From: Gymnogyps californianus
Taxonomy: Eukaryota > Chordata > Aves > Accipitriformes > Cathartidae
DNA: 64,000 nt
Assembly: GCF_018139145.2 (NCBI RefSeq)
Contig: NC_059500.1
Coordinates: 21,991,437-22,055,436 of the forward strand
Direction: 5' to 3'
Below are positions 1-11,500 of the stretch, piece after piece. The notes under the pieces were generated by a model. It was not told the origin of the DNA, searched no databases, and saw nothing but the letters and a program-made list of their open reading frames with translations. How positions within the stretch are numbered: position 1 is the first letter of the stretch; each line of letters starts with the position of its first letter. The position numbers and the translations under genes were made by a program.

Positions 1-2402
1 ACCTCAGAGGAAAATCTGTCTCAACACTACAACCTTTTCTCCATAACAAGGGTAATCAGGTAAGACTCTGGATTAAAATGGCCAGTATCACAAAACAAGT
101 AGAGCTACATTAAAGTGCTTACTTCCTGAACACGACTTGAAGGATGCTTTAGAGATCATCAATACCTTGTTCCTGCAACACTGAGAGATGACTTTCGACT
201 CCAGCGTTCATTCACACATGCACTTATAAAAGGCCGGCAGTTGGGCTGGGGCCTAAATTAATCTAAAGTTCTGAGTCATAAATGAAAAGTAAGAATCTGC
301 TCCAGCATTGCTGCTTTCTAGTTTTTCCTCCAGAATGTAAGCCTGGAAGGCAAATACAATTCCAAAGGATAGCCCAGGCCCATAAATAAGGAACTGCAGT
401 GCACCTGTGAGATTTATTGTTGGGCTTTGCAATTGCAACAGTAAAATTTTCCTGGAATGTGTACCTTAAAGTGATGGACTTTTATTTCTCTGTCAGATGT
501 TCTTTTGGTTTATACTATCTGTTTATAAAGCAGAGGAAAGTCACGAATAAATGCTAAAGTGCAGGAGATTTTAATGACCACACCATCTCTGATGTAAACC
601 TTGAGAATATTTGTATAATCAGCTCAAGTAGCCAACTGATACTACAGCAGTTTGCATGACTCCTTCTCTGACTTCAATACCAGGAAGGACACATTGTGCG
701 TACAGTACACAGATCAACAGTCTGTCAAAGAAACTGATATTGTGCAGTGCCAAATGCACCTGAAATTAAGGAACACCGGCTACCTTAATTTGCACTTCAC
801 TTTATGCCTCTATTCGTAAGAGCGATCTACCATTTTGTTCCCATAAGTCTAGGGACAAGCTTTTTTTACTGTTGGACAGTAGTAACCATCCCCTGCTAAT
901 TAAAAAAATCTGTTCTTGTGGGCTAAGATACTGGTCATATTGATGCCTTCATTTGCTTTATCTAACAACCCTTCGTTCAAAGATACAATGCCCTTTGCAT
1001 CCAAGCAGAAAACCAGAATTACCCAGCTTCTCGCTTCATTTAAAGCACCATTATTTTCTTCAAATCTATCACCCGTCTGGCATCTCCCTTTTATATACCA
1101 GTCCCTTTCTCACATGTTTGCTTACAGCTCCATAAAGAGTACTGGAGACATCTACTTATTTTCCAATACATATTCCAATTATACAGAAAGGAAATAGGGG
1201 ATTGTCAGTAATTCTGTTGACACTTCAAAAACTAGGTTTGCACTTGCTCTGCTGTATCCCAGATAGCACAGAGTTAAAAGTTCAGCAGAAATTCTGGCAC
1301 AATAACCTACAGCAAGTATGAGAGGAAAAGCACTTCTCTTTGCCAAGAAGCACAACTGAGAACCAAGCATTATTGGTGTCCTTTGTTGTGCAGGATGCCC
1401 AGGGCAGACCACGCTCCCTAAACACCGCCAAATCCCCTGCCCAACCTACTACAACAGCAACTCTGTGCTTGCTCTCATGAAGTTCTCTGCAAATGTGTAA
1501 ACTAATAAGGATTTGTTGCTCAAAACACAGTTTCTACAGCTTTTGTGTATTCTATATAGTTGTGCTTCCTGTTCTTGTAGTACCAAATCTGTTTACAGAT
1601 TTAAAAGCAGAGACTGTCATATTTTTAAGTATAAGTCATTTGAAGCAGTCTGCAGGTCTGCTTTTTGTAACCGAATAAAGTGCAGTGATTATAAGCTCAT
1701 TTTACCTAAAGGAATTCCAATATTTTCCAGCAATCCCTGTAACAGAGCAGTGGCTCATGATATGTTGTAACAATAGATTTGAACACTGAATAAAATTAAC
1801 TGTCTTTACATTAGAGTGATAAAGGTTCAACTCTCCCTTCGGTTTGAAAAAGTTCTCGTTGTGTGTGAAAAATCTCTAAGCACCCTCCAACATGTGGAAT
1901 TTAACCCAAACCTGTTTCCTGGCTTGTACGCAGTTTGAGTTGATATTTATTTTAGATAATGTAAAGGTGTATCAATGCTGTTACTTTCAAATCAAGAACA
2001 GACTCACTATTAAAGATGATGCTTTGTAACTTCAAAAAGCTTCATCTTTTTTGAAAGATGACACTTAAGATACAAAAAAAAAGAGAGTAAAAAACATTTT
2101 CATACTGTTTACTGCAGGCTTAATTTCAGCGATGATATTATTCACGTTCTAATGAATACTGCAATGAATCCCGAAAGGGTAACATGTGAGTTTCAGGTGA
2201 CTTTTTCACCTACAGTGATGTGAACTGAAATAAATGATGCAGAAACCAAAGTAATTGGAATTGCTATCTAGAAGTTCACAGTTCAAAGCTGGGATATTTA
2301 TAATTCTAAGGACAGCATGTTATGGCTGCTCTTGGCATTTGACACGAGAGGAAGGTTAAGAAGGCTTAAGAGCAGAATGTCAAATATGAACAAGGTAAAA
2401 GC
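1..2402. other. Unannotated AT-rich non-coding DNA
   Basis: No exon, RNA gene or recognisable transposon could be supported here. Open frames on both strands are at most about 93 codons and show no family resemblance. Base composition is AT-rich with very few CpGs, as expected for bird intergenic or intronic DNA. Confidence 0.6.
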
Positions 2403-2520
2403 ACAGAACTGGGAACTACAAGCTGTAAATTCTTTTCACCGCTATTTTGTTATGTGACTATTTAATTTTCAGTTCTCAGTTTACCCAGTTCAAAATAGTA
2501 ATATCTTTCAGATGTGTAAT
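2403..2520 (+). repeat. Ancient MIR-type SINE remnant (core part)
   Basis: The order of segments follows the amniote MIR consensus as I know it. First comes a stretch like 'ctgggttctattccc' (here ctgggaactacaagc). Next is a 'tgtgac' segment where the consensus reads tgtgaccttggg (2452-2457). Then comes 'ctcagttt-ccc' (2475-2486), then 'aaaatagtaatat' where the consensus has aaaatggggataat. The copy is strongly diverged, so it is old. No tRNA-like promoter boxes survive. The call rests on remembered consensus and not on an alignment. Confidence 0.42.
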
Positions 2521-3080
2521 GAAGACTCACTTACTTACTGATCTTCTTGATATTCAAAATCATTTATGATTTCAGAATTTTTGGCAATCTCAAGGGAGTT
2601 CATAGACAAGACTCTTTTATCTTTTTTTTCCTGATCATCCTAATTTCAAAAATCAAGTAGGTATTCAGACTTTACGAACACCTCATCGGAAATTCCATGT
2701 TCAGTAAAAAACTTGCTTCCAGTCTGCTTATATGACAAATGCCTTTCCCATTTCTTATTTATAAGTAATTTAACCAGCTTAGAAAACACGAGGACAACAC
2801 AGAGTACCAGCGTGACTTACTCATTTGTTTACTTATGTCTTATTCTCCAAAGTGACCGGGAAGATGTAGTGATTCTAATTATCAGTTCAGGATACAGGCA
2901 GCACCAACATTTTTGAAAGCTTCCTAGCAGAGGACTGGAGGCCAGGGGAATGCTGCACTGTATTGCTGCAAATGAGCAAACCCAGAGCTGATGCTTGATA
3001 GTTCCACTTTCACAAGGTAATTAATGAGGACAGTAGGCAGTTTTCAATACAGCCCCTAATTGTAGGCTAAGCATAGCAGA

Positions 3081-3171
3081 ATGCTGTTATGAGGATTAAT
3101 TGGTTAATGTCTGTGAAATGCTTTAAGCATGGAGTCATATAAATGCTAAGTGGCATTATTATTTTAAAAGA
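3081..3171 (+). repeat. Ancient MIR-type SINE remnant (3' tail)
   Basis: The segment reads through the MIR 3' half in the form common in archosaurs and turtles: 'gaggattaattggttaatgt', then 'tgaaatgctttaagcatgga' in place of tgtaaagcgctttgaagatg, then 'atataaatgctaagtggcat' followed by attatta. The ATTATTA end marks the natural 3' terminus. Loss of the CpG-containing AGCGCT core to ATGCTT fits long-term CpG decay. It lies about 560 bp from the other MIR remnant at 2403-2520 and may be independent of it. Confidence 0.65.
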
Positions 3172-6100
3172 AAAAGGATGAGTCACATGTTTTCATTTTT
3201 CTTTGCCATGGGCAGCTACAGAAGACTTGCTTTCTGTACAACAATATGAACAGATGTGAGTTATGAGCTCAAAATCGTAACATGGTGAACAACTGGATCT
3301 GTAATTTTCTCTTTACAGCACATAATTCATGTCTCAAACTCACTGCCACAAGACATTGCAGAGACAAAAATTAGATTAAAAAAATGAGATTACGTATTTG
3401 TTGTCTTTTTTTCAGAAGTAACTAATATGACGTTCCTCAAAATTACATTCACCAAGTTAGAGACTCCTTAAAAGAATCAGATTATCAGAAAAGAGATAAT
3501 CAGCATTTCTGTACTTGACAGGACCATGTCAAGTATTTCAAAATGGCCCCCAGCAACCGAGACCTTCCTAATATGGAAAATAAGTCTTCATAAAAATCAC
3601 GAACTGTTGCAGCTGTCTAAAGATAATAAAAATATATAAGGTCTTTCACTACAGTGCTTCATAATTTAAGACCACCACCAGTTGCCCAGGATCAAATCAA
3701 ACTTCCTTTTTAAGTGAACAACTGCAAAACCGTGGAGATTTTATTTCTTCCCCATAGCCTGATGGGGAAAAAATAATAAAATATATTGTCAGAGTGCTGT
3801 CCTGAACCACTACTGAAGTTAGATACAATGTCTTTCATGATGTAAAGCTCTTTTAGAATTAAGACACATCAGCAATGGAAACACACTCCCCAGCATCTTG
3901 ATAGTTCAGCTCAACGGGGCTGCCAGAACTAATGTGGGACGAGTTGGGGGCTTCACTAGCTTTTCCCATCAGAGCAGCAGGGCAGAAAACCTAACTACTT
4001 TTAAGTTCAGCCTTCGCAAATTTATGGCAGGACTATGTAATGTGATCCAGAATCCCTTTCTATTTTATCAGCTGAGTATTAGAGGAGGCATCATCTTTGT
4101 CATCATAGCTGGCAGACAGGTGAAACCTTGAAACCTTAATGCAACACTAAACCCCAGCCTAGTGAACCTAAACTAGGGTTTCTCACAGCACTTTATTGAC
4201 TTCTCTGTTTCAGGAATGACTAAATGTGACAGAGGTCCTCAGAGCCTTCATGAAAGAACACCATCCAGCAATCCATACACATGACAGAGAAGTCCATTTA
4301 GGACAATCATTATTATAACCAGTAAAGAAGCATATACATTTCTTTCTTAATCTAAAGCTAGTTAAAATAATTTTACTCTATTATCACGTCAATTTTAGAA
4401 TATAACTTTCCAGTGGCAACAGACTGTTATTGCAATGGCTTCTCTCCTGTTACATTTAAAGTATCTCTCTCACTAAAGTGAACTAAATCGCTATCATAGT
4501 GCTGAAAATGCAATATAAAGATTTTCTAACATGAGCAAGTACTTTAATATTCCCTATCACAGCAAGGCACTTGAAATCACACTTTCTTTGCTTCACATAT
4601 GATTTTGTTAATGTTTCTAGTCATGCTTGCTCCACATATTCTGTAATCCATAGGCATGGGCTTTTTGTGAATTGGCTGTAAAATTACCTGTCCCAATACC
4701 AAGGGAATAATGCTTCTAAGGGACAGCACTGCTCCACAGCTGCTACTGCCAGCCTTGAGTTCACCTGTCAACAGTTATATGCTATTAACAAAAAGCTGAA
4801 CAGTCACATAAAATTTCCTAATGTCTAGATGAAAAAAAAGAACAAGCAAAGAGATTTGAACGGGGAAGATGGGAGAGAAGAAAGGAAGAAACCATAAGAA
4901 GATACTGTTCTATGATGCAGTGGGAAATACTGCAAACAGACCACTCCTTTTTCTTACTTTATTCACTAAAGGCATTGTGATGAGCCAACACAGTGGACAG
5001 ACCCTCAATAGACTTCAGCTCCAGCCACAAGCTACTTGCTGGAAAACCCCGAGCAAGACAATTTTTCCAGGACATTGTAGTCTGGCGTTTGCCTACCCCT
5101 GGTTTGTTTCCACAGCCATATCTCCATCTTTTATAACTAAGTAATCACAATATGGGGGTTGTTCCTGTGGTCTCAATTCCACTACATGGGATACATATCA
5201 CAAAAAGGAATACAAAATCTGTTTACAAAAGTGTTGTAAAAAGTGTTCTCAGAACACACAAAACCACCCCGGGGGGCTATGCTCTGTCTGAAGAAAAAGG
5301 GTTTGGACTTTGTGTTTTGACTTCAAGTCAAAATCAGAGAATAAATTAGAACAGATATTAAAAGGAAAAAATAATATATAAAACCACCTTGATGTAACAT
5401 TTTTAAATGTAAATTGGTTCATTCTAAATTTAGAAGGAATTTAGATGTCATTAATTAAAGGGAAGAGGAAGACAAGAAACAAGTGTTATCCTTTTAGTCC
5501 GGTGGATGGATCACGCCTCCAGCTTACAGAAAATCTGAGACCAAGTCTTGTCTCTGCTTTATTCAAAGCCAGATTCTTCAAACTTCCAGCACCCAGGCAA
5601 ATGTCCTAGTTGCCAGCTTATAATGATGCTGGCACCACTTTCTCTTCCTCTCTGGTTTTGTGAAAGACTCCTGAGTCCCTTCATGGCTTAAAGCCCAGCT
5701 TCATTAAAAATAAAGAAATTAGAACCCTAACTAGGAACTGGAAGACAAAATACTTCTTTTGGATTGAGGCTCTCATTCTCGAGAACGTGCCCACAAGCAG
5801 ATTTTTTATCATTTTTAAAGACAAATACTTTTTTAGGTTTTTTACATCAGCAACTGACCTGAAAAAAGTTACTAGTGACATGAAATCTCTTTAAGAATTC
5901 CATTTGAGGTATAGAAAAGTGATGCTGGTCTAGGACCTAAGCTGCATAAATAATTATTCTTCTGTTCAAATTATGTACCAACTTTTTAAAAAGCATTCAA
6001 CTTCTAATATATTTCAACAAGAAGAATGGTTTGAATGATTTTTAACGACACATTTTCTTCAAATTAATTATTTTGTTTAGGTTTGCTTCTCTAATAAAAT

Positions 6101-7055
6101 CAAAGAACATTTTAAATTAAAAATAAAATTTTAAATTTTAAAAGTTTCTTTTTGGAAGGCAGAGATCACCTGCAATAATTGATGAATTTTACACTAATTT
6201 TAGCTAACCGTTTCAGACAATAGCAGTTAAATTCATACTTTTTTAGTGAAAGAAATTGAACTGGAAAATCTAATGTCTTTTATCATTTCTTGCCTCCTAC
6301 CCATCCCAGATGATTTTGAAGTTCCACTCTGAGGGATAGAAGGGAAAAGAGGAAATATTTCTGTGGCAGATTGATTTTTACCAAAATGGCAATAACTTTA
6401 AAGGGTTTTGGAATGAACTCAAGAAATTCAGATTAGAAAGGAGGAATACAGTAGAAGGCATGGAAGTTTTCCACATATATAACAGCTCCATGCATCCGGT
6501 ATATACATCAACATACAGCTGGAAAACTCATCCACCTATGTAATTCTGGCCTCAGGGACTGCCTTTAAAATTTATACTGTTTCACTAAGGGGAAGTGCTC
6601 CTTTATTTTCAGGTTTTTAGAGTTTCATAATATCTCTTTGGCCTTATCCACAAGTCTCATTTCCTTTTATTTTCTTCTACAAGCACTGAAGTGTTGACAC
6701 TTTTGCACAAACCAGATTTTGGTTGCATTCGCCTTCACACTTGCAAAGCTCTACAGGCACCAGATCTGGACATGAGTCATTGCTGAAGCACAGGAATCAA
6801 AAAGGTTAAAGCCAAAGCCTGTACATGGTTTCTCTGAGAAAGGAGCAAGGAAAAAAGTGATGGGGTGGGTTGCAAACATTCAGCCTGAAGTCAGGGAAAC
6901 CTGAAGTATATTTACAGACGTTGGATATAAAGCTCAGAAGAATTTATAAAATGCCATGCTTAAATTTCATTTTAAAGATAACAAACACTTTGGCAATTAA
7001 TGAGGGAAGAGAAAGGAGGGTTAATGTGCAACGTAGATTTTTAACCTTATTTTCC
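3172..7055. other. Unannotated AT-rich non-coding DNA
   Basis: No gene is supported. Notable content is limited to a short perfect inverted repeat at 5243-5257 (arms GTGTTCT and AGAACAC around one C) and a self-complementary A/T tract at about 6109-6143. Open frames reach only 91 codons and look like chance. The left boundary of the retroviral fragment that follows is not sharp, so it could extend a little into the end of this stretch. Confidence 0.55.
6109..6143. repeat. Low-complexity A/T tract, self-complementary
   Basis: The run consists almost only of A and T and alternates TTTAAA, AAAATTTTAAA and ATTTTAAAA blocks, so it is nearly its own reverse complement. This is simple low-complexity DNA, with no sign of a transposon end. 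Confidence 0.6.
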
Positions 7056-7586
7056 AACTGCTGTGGCATAGACTTATCCACAGCCACATTGCTTTGAGGT
7101 GCACCTGTTCCAGCATGGCCTCATCCATGGGCCTCAACGCCTTCAGAGATATACCTGTTCCAGCATGGCCTTACCCACAGCCACAGTCCCGTCAGAAGTA
7201 AATCTGCTCCAAGTGGAGCCTTACCCATGGCTGCAGTCCCTCCAGGGGAGTACCTGCTCTGTCATGGGCTTATCCATGGCCACATGCTTTGAGATGCTCC
7301 AGCATCACCTCATGCACAGCCACTGATGGTTCACAGTGTATCTGCTGCAGCATGGACTTATCTTATCTCGCAGCCACAGATGCTTCAAAGTGTACCTTCT
7401 CCAGCATGGACTTATCCTTGGGCCACAATCCCTTCAGAGGTATACCTGCTGTGGCATAGACGTAACCATAGCCACAGATGCGTCAAGATGTATCTGCTCT
7501 GGTGTGGACTTATTCACAGCCACAGACGCTTTGGGGTGTCCTGTTCCTGCATGGACTCATCCACAGGTCACAGTCCCTTCAACTTG
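7056..7586 (-). repeat. Degenerate 46-50 bp tandem array in ERV leader
   Basis: About eleven consecutive units share the plus-strand pattern 'acctgctccagcatggact' then 'tatccacagccacagtccc' then 'ttcagaggtgt'. Clear unit starts are at 7103, 7152, 7202, 7251, 7341, 7394 and 7444. Units differ by 20-40 % by eye and one is shortened (about 7297-7340). Spacing is near 48 bp, a multiple of three, which keeps short plus-strand frames open and produces repeated peptides such as CSSMAL or LLQHGLI. Those frames are interrupted and are on the antisense strand of the provirus, so they are not genes. I have seen related arrays next to this LTR family in other birds, which suggests the array belongs to the retroviral leader and is not a local expansion. 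Confidence 0.8.
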
Positions 7587-7914
7587 AGTTCACACTGGAG
7601 TTCACCCCTGTCCAGTACAGCAGCACAGAAACAGCAGTGATGCCCTGGCCATCTGCCAGCCCAGGCACATCGCCATTGCTGTTATCAAGATGTTCCCAGG
7701 CACAGCAGGGTAAGATGATCAGCAGTACAGCAGTACAGCAAGCAGAGAAAGCAAAAAGCAGCCACTAACGAGCACTAGACTCTAATATACAGTAAGGCAA
7801 GCAAGCCCCATGGCAAGCACAGGAGCCTGCCAATTAATAGCTAAACAGCAATAACAGCTATAAATTAAATCTAGCACATTCTAATCAAACCTGTCGTTAT
7901 CTCGAACCCTTCAA
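7587..7914 (-). other. Retroviral 5' leader (untranslated)
   Basis: This unique stretch lies between the tandem array and the primer binding site. It contains no significant open frame on the minus strand. It is compositionally distinct from the flanks, with a CAGCAGTACAGCAGTACAGCA run around 7720-7741 and several GCAAGC blocks near 7797-7818. In an intact provirus this would be the region between the primer binding site and gag, normally holding splice donor and packaging signals. None of those could be assigned here. Confidence 0.6.
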
Positions 7915-7932
7915 GCCCCTCGTTGGGTGCCA
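7915..7932 (-). other. Primer binding site, tRNA-Lys(1,2)-like
   Basis: The minus strand reads TGGCACCCAACGAGGGGC. It differs at two of 18 positions from TGGCGCCCAACGTGGGGC, the established binding site for the 3' end of tRNA-Lys1,2 used by Mason-Pfizer-type betaretroviruses. It begins with the expected TGG, the complement of the tRNA CCA end, and lies just inside the LTR. It is separated from the LTR by 8 nt (7933-7940), longer than the usual 0-3 nt. The G-to-A change at position 5 fits CpG decay. Assignment to lysine tRNA is an inference from motif similarity. Confidence 0.6.
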
Positions 7933-7940
7933 AAAAGGAC

Positions 7941-8534
7941 TGTCATGGTTTAACCCCAGCCAGCAACTAAGCACCACACAGCTGCTCGCTCACTCCCCCC
8001 AGTAGGGTGGGGGGAGAGAATTGGAACAGTAAAAGTGAGAAAACTTGTGGGTTGAGATAAAGACAGTTTCATAGGTAAAGCAAAAGCAGTGCACACAAGC
8101 AAAGCAAAACAAGGAATTCATTCACTACTTCCCATCGGCAGGCAGGTGTTCAGCCATCTCCAGGGAAGCAGGGCTCCATCATGCGTAACGGTTACTTGGG
8201 AAGACAAATGCCATCACTCCAAATGTCCCCCCTTCCTTCTTCTTCCCCCAGCTTTATATCCTGAGCATGACGTCATACGGTCTGGAATATGCCTTTGGTC
8301 AGTTGGGGTCAGCTGTCCCGGCTGTGTCCCCTCCCAACTTCTTGTGCACCCCCAACCTGCTTGCTGGTGGGGTGGGGTTAGAAGCAGAAAAGGCCTTGAC
8401 TCTGTGTAAGCACTGCTCAGCAATAACAAAAACATCCCTGTGTTATCAACGCTGTTTTCACCACAAATGCAAAACGTAGCCCCATACTAGCTACTGTGAA
8501 GAAAATTAACTCTATCCCAGCGAAAACTAGCACA
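7941..8534 (-). mobile_element. ERV long terminal repeat, copy 1
   Basis: On the minus strand this 594-bp LTR starts TGTGCTAGTTTTCGCTGGGA and ends GGGGTTAAACCATGACA, giving TG...CA termini. It matches copy 2 (35179-35777) along most of its length. Matching blocks include 'ggatagagttaattttcttc' at the start of U3, 'gttgataacac', 'tatctcaacccac' and 'gtggtgcttagttgct' at the end of U5. Differences are concentrated before the U5 part: this copy lacks the ATT-triplet and T-rich tract of copy 2 and has a GCTTTG-rich segment instead. The poly(A) signal position, ATTAAA in copy 2, reads ATGAAA here. As the 5' LTR of a truncated provirus it could in principle still act as a promoter directed leftward. 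Confidence 0.9.
8252..8275 (-). promoter_or_regulatory. LTR copy 1 core promoter: CRE plus TATA-like box
   Basis: The minus strand has a perfect palindromic CRE, TGACGTCA (8268-8275), 7 bp upstream of a TATA-like GATATAAAG (8252-8260). CREB/ATF proteins bind this CRE in many viral and cellular promoters. The arrangement matches the aligned position in copy 2, where the TATA box is better and the CRE is destroyed. Transcription from here would run leftward into the leader. Activity is inferred, not shown. Confidence 0.55.
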
Positions 8535-11500
8535 TGAAGTCATCTCCCATAGCAAACAAAGGACTAACTACAGTCCTCCCCTCGGAGCAGGAAAGGATTA
8601 TTCACATGGGGTGCAAAAATACAGCTTCTGATAGGAGGCAATAGTCTCTTATCTCAGTTAAGCCATATTGGTGGCTTCCCTCATACAGAGCAAAAGGTAG
8701 AGTTCAACACATAAGAAATAAATGAGACGTTACTTTCTCTACTGTCTTTGGTATATGATTTAATGGCTTATATTACACTTGTGGCTGTTACATTAACTGA
8801 AGAATCGGATCTCATTGATACGGGTGGCAAAGGAGACAGAAATGATAGCAGTGTGCACACCAAGTTGCTGTACATCTGACTGTAAGTTATAAGATGGCCT
8901 GATTAATTATATTAGATCAACATAAAAAGCTAAAAATAAAACACAGGACACAATCCAAGCTACCTCTGCTGTTAAATTAATCTTTCTGTTTCTGCCAAAT
9001 GGAAGGAGCCTATTTATCAAAATGAAACTTCAACCTCATTTACTATAATAAAAAATGAGCTTTCAATGAAATTTAATGAGATTTCAAAATATATCAGGTA
9101 TCAGTACACTCTCCTATTTTGGGATAACAGTGTTTTTAAAAGTCATTCTTTCCCAGGCAATTTGAGCTCTGACTGAATGACAAGGATGTAACTATTAGTC
9201 TTCATAGGCACCATAATGATTGGGCTTTCCTTGTTCTCCTTTACGTACTCTGTATCGATTGAAAAATAAAGCAAAATAATCTTCTCATTTCTATTAAGGA
9301 AACTTTGTTGAATGTGGGTTTTTTGTTTATTTGTTTGGCTGGTGCAAGGCTGATCAGGAAGTGCAGAGTTTAAAGATATTTTTTTGTAAATACCTGAGAT
9401 CTTCAGCAAATATCCAACTGAGCTGACATCTTCTGAGAGGCCATGTACAAATTTGTGATCCATCTGCCTGATGAACTGTAAGTTCAAACTGTCAGTGTTA
9501 GCCGACACTTCGCAACTCTGACAGGGCAAGAGGCTCCCCTAATCCTTTATTCTTCCACAAAACCAGTGGAATTCACAATAAGGGTTAAACTTGGATTATT
9601 TATCCCTCACAAATCCATACTGGTTATTCAACACAAAGGATTCTGTCATTGAGGTTTGTCTTTCAAATTTGCCAGAACTATTCCCAGGTTTCTTACTATG
9701 AAAATAACCACCAAAACTCCAGTTTTACTCAAGTGTTTACTACCCCAGATGCACCTAAAGCTGCAGGAGGAATGGGGGAGGTAGCCCACTTGCCTACATT
9801 TACCCCATTTGCCTACAAAGGAGCAGCCTAGAGCAAGAAGCATGCATCCTGAGGTTACTCACACCTCCACTCTTCCTGGCTTCAACCTTGGACTGCAGGA
9901 GCAGAGCATCTAACAGGCATTTTGCTAGTTGCCCTCAAACCACACACAAACTCCAGAAACAAGCAAAGGCATTTATCTGCCCTCCTGCCTGGTTACAGTG
10001 GGTTAGTATCAAGCCTACCAAGCCTATGGTTGACTTAACTGGTGACTTCCTTAAAAATTATAATTTTAGGTCCAGATCCAAATGTACAACCATGGTGTCC
10101 TGAAAAGAAATACAGGGCACATAATCAGCACCCATCTGAGATCTGGAGCCACTCTGCATTTAACAGTTACATTAGCTCCTTACCACAGTGTGACTGTGGG
10201 GAGGAAGAGTAGCAGAGGGTCTACAACATTACAGGTCCTCAACAAATCCACTTATCCCTCCCAATCCCAGTGGTTGTCTACGCCTGCTTTCAAGTACTTT
10301 CACAACATCAAGTCTTTCCATTAACTTCAGTGGGAGAGTTTTTTATTGTTTCTACCAGTTCCCACCTCATCTGCTTAATATTTCATCACTGGAAATTACT
10401 AAAGAAAAAGCAGCACATACACCTCAAAGCAAAGAGGTAGGCAAACATACTGAAGAAGAAATACAGCACAGAGGGCAGGCCATAGGCCTTCAGCATTAAA
10501 TTCAATTCCACTTTGATGTTTCCAGATGCATGACAAAGGCTATTAAAAGAGATTGTTTTCTCAGAAGTAAGTAAAGAACTGGAGGGACATCCCATTACCG
10601 GTCATACATACAACTCATTTCTAAGTAGATTACTTCGAGCTGCTAACATCAGTCCAGTGATTCATTGATGGAGAAATCATTATTTAACTGCTGCGTGAAT
10701 GACAAACTACAACCCAGCAACGTGTGGAGTAAATCAGTTCCTGAAGTCCCACTGATTTGCTTTTACCAAGAGGAAATTTCTACTTTCAGTGCCATTCAGG
10801 ATGTAATTCCCCCCACAGACATATGCATCACTACCCGTTCCACCTGGCTTCTACCCATATTTGCAATGTTGCAGGCAGCTGCTTCCCCTGGAGAAGAGAG
10901 AAACTTGTGAAAGCCTCCTTTGTACAGCCCTGGCTGTGAGCAGACAGCACAGCAGGGGAAGGTCTTCCTGCTCTCCAAGCACTCTCAGACAGCCCTTCCT
11001 TCTGGAGACAGGGGTCCCAATGCCAGTTCACATCATTTTTGGCACGGAAAAGGTTAGGTGCATATCACTACTGCTGAAAAACATCACCTCTGAAAATCTT
11101 GTAAAGTTTCCAGCACTGTCTATAGCAGACTCAAACAATAATCAAGACCCTCCCTGCACTCTGCACGTTTGGCACAGTGTAACTAACCTAAAGCAAATTA
11201 CCTCCGAACAGGGATATTCTCTCTTCCCTTCAGGTGAACAGGAAACTGCTCTTTCCTTTAACAAGAGACAATGTGTAAATAGAAATGCATTTTCTCACTC
11301 TCTCTCACCCCCAACCACATCTTCTTACAAAAGTTAAGTATTGATTGCAGGCTTATTTCTACTTCTTGAAATTTTACAGCAAATAAATCTTTGTGAGATT
11401 TAGTACTCAAAAAATCCATCGCCTTGAAAAGTCATGAAGTATAATTTTAACATGAGAGTCCTACACAGCAAAATATTTTCCCCATATACATACAGGAAAT

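Larger units (their letters stand above)
7056..8534 (-). mobile_element. Truncated endogenous retrovirus: LTR plus leader
   Basis: Read on the minus strand, the element starts with an LTR (8534 down to 7941). An 8-nt spacer, a primer-binding-site-like 18-mer (7932-7915), an untranslated leader and a degenerate tandem array (7586-7056) follow. No gag, pro, pol or env coding region is seen, and there is no second LTR to the left, so the provirus is cut off inside its leader. The 5' LTR lies on the right and is followed by TGAAG (8535-8539), which would be one target-site copy. The matching copy is lost with the missing 3' end. The LTR is the same family as the solo LTR at 35179-35777. The old, defective copy can make no protein. 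The left limit at 7056 is where repeat units stop being recognisable and is uncertain by perhaps 100 bp. Confidence 0.85.

Noticed and set aside
5243..5257. GTGTTCT-C-AGAACAC palindrome considered as a steroid receptor element
   Set aside because: The half-sites are in the reversed (everted) order with a 1-nt gap, not AGAACAnnnTGTTCT, so it is not a standard element.
6886..6893. TGAAGTCA, matching the sequence just right of LTR copy 1 (8535-8542), as a possible second target-site copy
   Set aside because: No LTR terminus adjoins it, and the match lies about 170 bp from the last recognisable retroviral sequence. An 8-mer match is plausible by chance.
7056..7586. Regularly spaced repeats considered as a CRISPR array
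   Set aside because: Units are contiguous with no unique spacers, are strongly diverged, and sit in a vertebrate retrovirus.
7099..7768. Overlapping plus-strand frames with repeated peptides (CSSMAL, LLQHGLI types)
   Set aside because: They are antisense to the provirus and arise because the tandem unit is near 48 bp. They are broken between frames, so they are repeat artefacts.
9143..9529. 128-codon minus-strand open frame
   Set aside because: No recognisable motif, with composition of translated intergenic DNA.
10861..11337. 158-codon plus-strand open frame, the longest in the window
   Set aside because: No domain, signal peptide or family resemblance. The frame lies in locally G+C-richer DNA where chance frames are longer, and there is no promoter or splice context.
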